Shown here: one piece after another, positions 59,593 to 64,000 of the stretch
Numbering within the stretch: position 1 is the first letter of the stretch
How the letters are laid out: every line of letters starts with the position of its first letter
From: Apricaphanius iberus
Lineage: Eukaryota; Chordata; Actinopteri; Cyprinodontiformes; Aphaniidae
Reading direction: 5' to 3'
NCBI GenBank assembly: GCA_028564705.1
Contig: JAPXFQ010001662.1
Span: forward strand, 5,392,001-5,456,000
Length of the DNA stretch: 64,000 nt
The notes under the pieces: model-generated
What the model was told of the DNA's origin: nothing
Databases searched by the model: none
What the model saw: the letters and a program-made list of their open reading frames with translations, nothing else
Translations under genes and position numbers: made by a program

Positions 59593-62500
59593 CTAAAAGC
59601 TGAGCTGACTCCAAACAGCTGTGATGGCAGCACCCAGAGCCGCAGTGAGAGTGAGCTGGACAGATGTGGCTCCATTGCAGTTGTCAGTGCTACAGCAGTC
59701 CCTCGTCACTGTGTACCCAGCTGTCAGCAGGGTTCCTGTTTCTGTATTGTTGCAGAGACGCATAGAAAGGCAGCCTCGAGTGTGGAGACTCATCATTTTG
59801 GTGATGTTAAAGACTGAGGACCAAAAAGACAAATCTTTTAGCACCAGATCAGTTTATTTATGAGCATAAAGTGCTGTAAAAATGTCCTGCTCACAGATTA
59901 TTCCTGTTTCTGTTTTTGTCACACTCAACAATTATCTGACTAAATACAAAAAGCCTATTTAAAATCATTTCATTTCTGAAAAGGAAAAAAAGCTTTAAAA
60001 AACAAACCTGACCCTAACTTCAACACATAATTGTCCCTCTTGTTAAAAGGATCTTCCAATCACTTGTTAACATCTTCTCCAGAGTTAGATGAGTGCAAAA
60101 AAGCATTTTGTAACCAGCAAAGAAATTTTCTTCTAACCTGGTGTAGCCTATCTTAGCATAAACAATGTAAGTTTAATGGTAAAAGTTTGCATTTCGTGTG
60201 AGAAAGTGATGAAAATTACTCAGCAATAATCCCAATCATGACCCCAATAATCATATCAATGGCAAATGATTGAATGATTGAATAACGCATTACAACAAAG
60301 CACCGCTGTAAGGCAAGACGCAGGCCCATGCTAAAGCCAACTACTTCTGTCAACACAGCATGTGCTACAATACCCTTAGATTAGACATACTGATTTAAAA
60401 ACTAACTTTAGGCCCTTGGTTATGAGATTCTTACATTCTGATAACTGCTCCAAGTCTTTTAGATTGGAAGGCCTCTTTGCCATCACCCTAATCTTCGGAT
60501 TCCTTCCAGATTCAGGTTGGATCGCTAACTTTAATCAAAATGAAACTTGCGAAATTTTAAGGACCAGTTTTCCATGTTCAGCCACCTTAATAAGTTGGGC
60601 TTAAACCAATAGCTAAATTTATAGTATACAGATATCAAAAGGTGCAGCTTTTCCCATAACCATTTGATTCATTGTAATATTTTTTATATATTATCTGGTC
60701 TTACACTTTTTAAAAACAAGCTAAATACAACCACAAACCTTAGTATCAGCATTGTAAAAATAAACTATATTAAAGGAAATAAATCAGTTGTTATCCAAGC
60801 TACTTCCTTGTTGACAAAATAAAGTGAAGAAAATCTTGATAGAACACAAAGCAAAACGAGTTCACCCGGGGGAAAAAAAGAAGTTTAATCTTGGTCTCAT
60901 CTGACTAAAGCACCTTCTTCCACATTCTTGCAGAGTCTCCAGCATAACGTTTTTGGCATATTTGCAATACTAACACTGAATACCTAAAAAACACCAACCC
61001 CCCTGGGTGGGGTGTGGCAACATCACACTGTGAGGATGCATTCCTTCAGCAGGGGCAGGGAAACTGATCATAGGTAATGGGAAGATCACTGAAGTAAATA
61101 GAGGGCAAATAAAACCCCACTATAGCTGGAGGTTCAACTTCCAACAGGGCAATTGTCCTAAAAATACAATTAGAGATAAAGTAGATCAAAGCCTGTTTGC
61201 GTTAGAACATCCTAGTTAAAGTCCTGTCCTAAACTCAATAGAGAATCTGTGGCATGACTTAAAAATTAATGTTCACAGATTCTATCCACAATATCTGATG
61301 GAGCTTGAGCTACTTTTCAAAGAAGAATAGTTTAAAATTTCAACCTCTAGATGTCCAACCCTGGTGTAGCATAGATTTAGTTTCTTCCAGGTTACACAGA
61401 TAACTATCTGGTCTGTATAGTAAATACAATGCTTATAGAAAATATTCACCATCTTGGATGTTTTATGATTTTATTGCTTTTACAAATCAGTTATGATCAA
61501 CAAAATTAGACCTTTTTGGCTAAGCAAATATAAAAGAAAACTTTACTATAAAAATGAAAACTGAGTTCTACAAAATAATGATAATGAAATAAAATTATAT
61601 GAATTAAAAAGGTGATTGCATAAATATTCACCTCCTCTAAAGTGAATTATGTAATTAAACAGGGGTCCAGCCAACGGGTGCTAGTAATCTCAAAATGAGT
61701 TAAATTAATAAAAGCAAAAAAATGTCAAATGCCTGTGACAAATAGTTTGGCAGAACACTACGTTTGAACTTTATCAAAGATTGTAATGTAGAATAGTTTT
61801 GTTTAATGTCTGCTTAAAGGTTGTTCTTTTGAAGATGTACTTTTAATCCCCCAAAACACCCCTGTTCTGAGTGCATATTTTCAAATTTTTTTAATGTGCC
61901 TTCAGAAACCGAATTATTAAGTTCCTCAACTCAATAGCCTGTCGAAACAGATGAAAATGGACCATTTACCCAGAATGCTTTCAGATGAGACTTTGAAACT
62001 CATGTTTTCCTACAACAAAAATTAAATCAGGACTATACCACTATTAAAAAAAAATCGAAAATGTTCCAAGCTCTAAATAAAAAGGCTTTAGATCAGTTTG
62101 ATAATTATTTTTTTTAATCTTAGTTTATGATTCATGCTTGAGCAATTCAATTCCCTCCATGCGTGGGTCCCTTTTCTAGGATTTTGAGAAGATTCTGGCT
62201 ACTTTGATTAAACTGCTGTTAAAAGAGTTTTTTTTATTTATTTTTCTGTTATTATTAATAAAACATACACCAGATATTCGTTCTCAATAACCAGATAAAT
62301 GCAGATGAAACTTACCCAGGTTGCCACGGTAGCAGTAGAGCTGAGAGTCGTCACAGGTTTCAGTGGAGGAGAAAAGGCATCTCCCTTTGAAGCCCACTTT
62401 GCAGAAGTTACAGCTCAAAGAATCGCCTGGAAACCAGAGAAGAAAGCAGATTTAATGACGATAAAACTAGCTTTTAACCTATTGAAACATCAAGTACTCC

Positions 62501-63428
62501 CCCCAATAAACTGACATTTCCTTCAAGAAGAGTCTTCATTGGAAGTAGCTACATGTTTTCTGATGAAAATAAAAAAAACGTCAACATTACAAATAAATGA
62601 TAGAGTTTAAAAGAAAAAGACTTGTTTTGTTTTTAACATGACATTTTTTTTCTTGGTAAAAAAAAGGTAAAACATTTTGTTTTAACCTTTTATTAGTTTT
62701 GAGGTGTATGAACTCAGAAGACTATAGTAGATATAAGGATAAATAAAAAACAAATGTGCTAATAATAAGAAAGAGTTATAAAGTAGAGTTCAAACTGTAA
62801 AAACAAAAAAACAAAAAACCAACTACAATTTGCTATGGAGCAATTTTAAATAAAAGTTTGACATTATCATTATTGTTTTAATTGTTCTATCAGTAAAACC
62901 CCTTATTTAAATTTGAAAACCATAAATATACATCTTTAAAGAAGTCAATCATGTGTCATAGTTTGCTAAATAATTTCTAAGATTGTATTTTATCAGCAAA
63001 ATGAGGCTGCAATGTTTTTAATCAAACACCAGACTCAACCCTTTTTTTTGGTAGTTTTTCATGAAGTATGTATGGTGGAGAAATAGGGACAAAAGTAAGG
63101 GTGACTACAAACAAATACAGAAAGATACCCCTGCCTGTATTAGTACTGTTTCAACAAAAAGGTGAAAAAAGTCATTTCAGTCTTGTGCTATTTGATCTTA
63201 ATATTTGCAGACTCAATAATTATTTTGTAAAGTGAGTTTAGATATTTTACGACATAATTCATTGCAAAGTGTAAGTTATACACGTTTATTTTTTTATGGT
63301 TCTTGATATAATTGTTTACGTAAAATCTAAAAAAGTTAAGATTTTCTAGATGTTTTTCTTGTTAAAAAGTGTCACCTACCTGTAACAATCATCGCCATAA
63401 ATGCAGCACAGATCATCAGATTTTTCAT
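59593..63428 (-). CDS. Ly6/uPAR-domain GPI-anchored protein, array member 3
   Basis: Exons are 63380-63428, 62316-62426 and 59593-59813 (minus strand), phase-1 introns with GT/AG borders, 126 residues. The signal peptide is MKNLMICAAFMAMIVT. The domain begins DSLSCNFCKVGFKGRCLF, holds TCDDSQLYCYRG in exon 2, and closes DCCSTDNCNGATS. A GPI-type tail TAALGAAITAVWSQLSF follows. N-glycosylation motifs NIT and NNT lie in exon 3. It is clearly more diverged than members 1 and 2 but shares the CNGATSVQL junction with member 1. Intron 2 contains a decayed Tc1-like element. The function beyond the family is unknown. Confidence 0.93.
60880..61660 (+). mobile_element. Decayed Tc1/mariner-like transposon in Ly6 intron 2
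   Basis: Plus-strand words GGATGCATTCCTTCAGCAGG, GGGGCAGGGAAACTGATCAT, CTCAATAGAGAATCTGTGGC and GGAGCTTGAGCTACTTTTC follow the order of the C-terminal half of fish Tc1-like transposases. The bases around 60880-60930 (GGTCTCATCTGACTAAAGCA) match the opposite strand of the same family, so two fragments or an inversion are present. No intact frame. Confidence 0.65.
61661..62315. other. Ly6 intron 2 remainder, nothing named
   Basis: AT-rich intronic DNA without recognised elements. Confidence 0.35.
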
Positions 63429-63952
63429 CGTGAAAAAATATTTTTTTTCTGGAAAAGTAAAAATAGGAAAATCCAAAAGTACTTTTACAGAGTCAAGTTG
63501 GATTCAAAGTAAATTTAATTTCTCTGTACAAGTGGTTTTATGTCAACGGTTTGCCTGGGAGGCTAATGCATGTCATCAACTTTTGTTTGTCATCTCCCTG
63601 CTTTATGAAACTGAGGTTTGACAATAAAAGCCGCTGTAACCCAGAGAAAAGGCTTCATGGATTTTTCTCTCATTGTGCGTGAACCTCTTTGAACGCTAGT
63701 TTCATAAAAACAAACATCATTATATTTTTCAAAGGCGTTTGATCTGAGTAAATAACGAGGCATAGTTGAAAAGGAGGAGTCGTTGTTGATGCAATAAAGG
63801 GACTTTTATCCTCGCATGTAGGAAATAAATGAAAGCTGGACAAAAGGATTCAAAATGCCCACTTTCATTCAGGAAAAAAAAGCTTGATGCCTCAGTTTAG
63901 TATTATAAAGGATCTAAGAGATCGAATTAAATCCTACTAATTTTTCTAACTC

Positions 63953-64000
63953 AATGTTTCCCAACGCTGATCCTCAGAGCCCACTGTCATGCATGTTTTA
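63953..64000. mobile_element. hAT-type MITE, family B copy 3 (cut by window edge)
   Basis: TGTTTCCCAACGCTGATCCT followed by CAGAGCCCACTGTCATGCAT matches the left end of the elements at 9743 and 22874. The remainder is beyond the window. Confidence 0.5.

Overview
The window is vertebrate nuclear DNA, almost certainly from a teleost fish. Genes are split into small exons with GT/AG introns, the DNA is AT-rich, and fossil Tc1-like, hAT-like and other transposons, an L2-type LINE, an L1-type LINE and an LTR retroelement are everywhere. The species cannot be named from this sequence alone.

Six host genes have good exon support. From left to right they are: the 5' two coding exons of a dimethylarginine dimethylaminohydrolase 2 gene (ddah2, minus strand, running off the left edge); a Ly6/uPAR three-finger, GPI-anchored gene (plus strand, 10555-15919); a complete six-exon chloride intracellular channel 1 gene (clic1, minus strand, 20595-28117); and a tandem array of three further Ly6/uPAR genes, all minus strand (51796-54126, 56313-59179, 59593-63428). 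The neighbourhood ddah2 - Ly6 - clic1 is the one found in the mammalian MHC class III region, where LY6G5/LY6G6 genes sit beside DDAH2 and CLIC1, so this is probably the fish counterpart of that block. A possible 48-residue single-pass membrane microprotein lies at 49533-49679 (minus).

Between clic1 and the Ly6 array is about 20 kb dominated by mobile DNA: a Tc1/mariner copy with an internal deletion (29020-30056), another Tc1-like relic split by a Tigger-like fragment, a 3' L2-type LINE with an internal deletion (31690-32890), and a three-layer nest. In the nest, a roughly 0.5 kb inverted-repeat DNA transposon (ends at 35054 and 48546) was invaded by a near full-length L1-type LINE with a 15-bp target duplication and poly(A) tail. 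The LINE's ORF2 was then invaded by a 7.7-kb LTR retroelement in the opposite orientation (37435-45140) with two 0.57-kb LTRs, a tRNA-Trp-like primer-binding site, a polypurine tract and a TAAT target duplication, but no recognisable gag-pol. That makes it look like a large non-autonomous LTR element.

Smaller elements lie in introns and intergenic DNA. Two hAT-type MITEs have clean 8-bp target duplications (one in a Ly6 intron, one in clic1 intron 2). There are also two related MITEs at 3880 and 18861, AACCCA-rich and TTAA-type elements, a TC/TA microsatellite, a 3 x 23-bp tandem repeat, and a perfect 17-bp-arm hairpin. Host-gene functions suggested by the families are nitric-oxide pathway control (Ddah2), redox/chloride-channel-like activity (Clic1) and cell-surface recognition (Ly6 proteins). 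The cluster looks like ancient synteny rather than a pathway.
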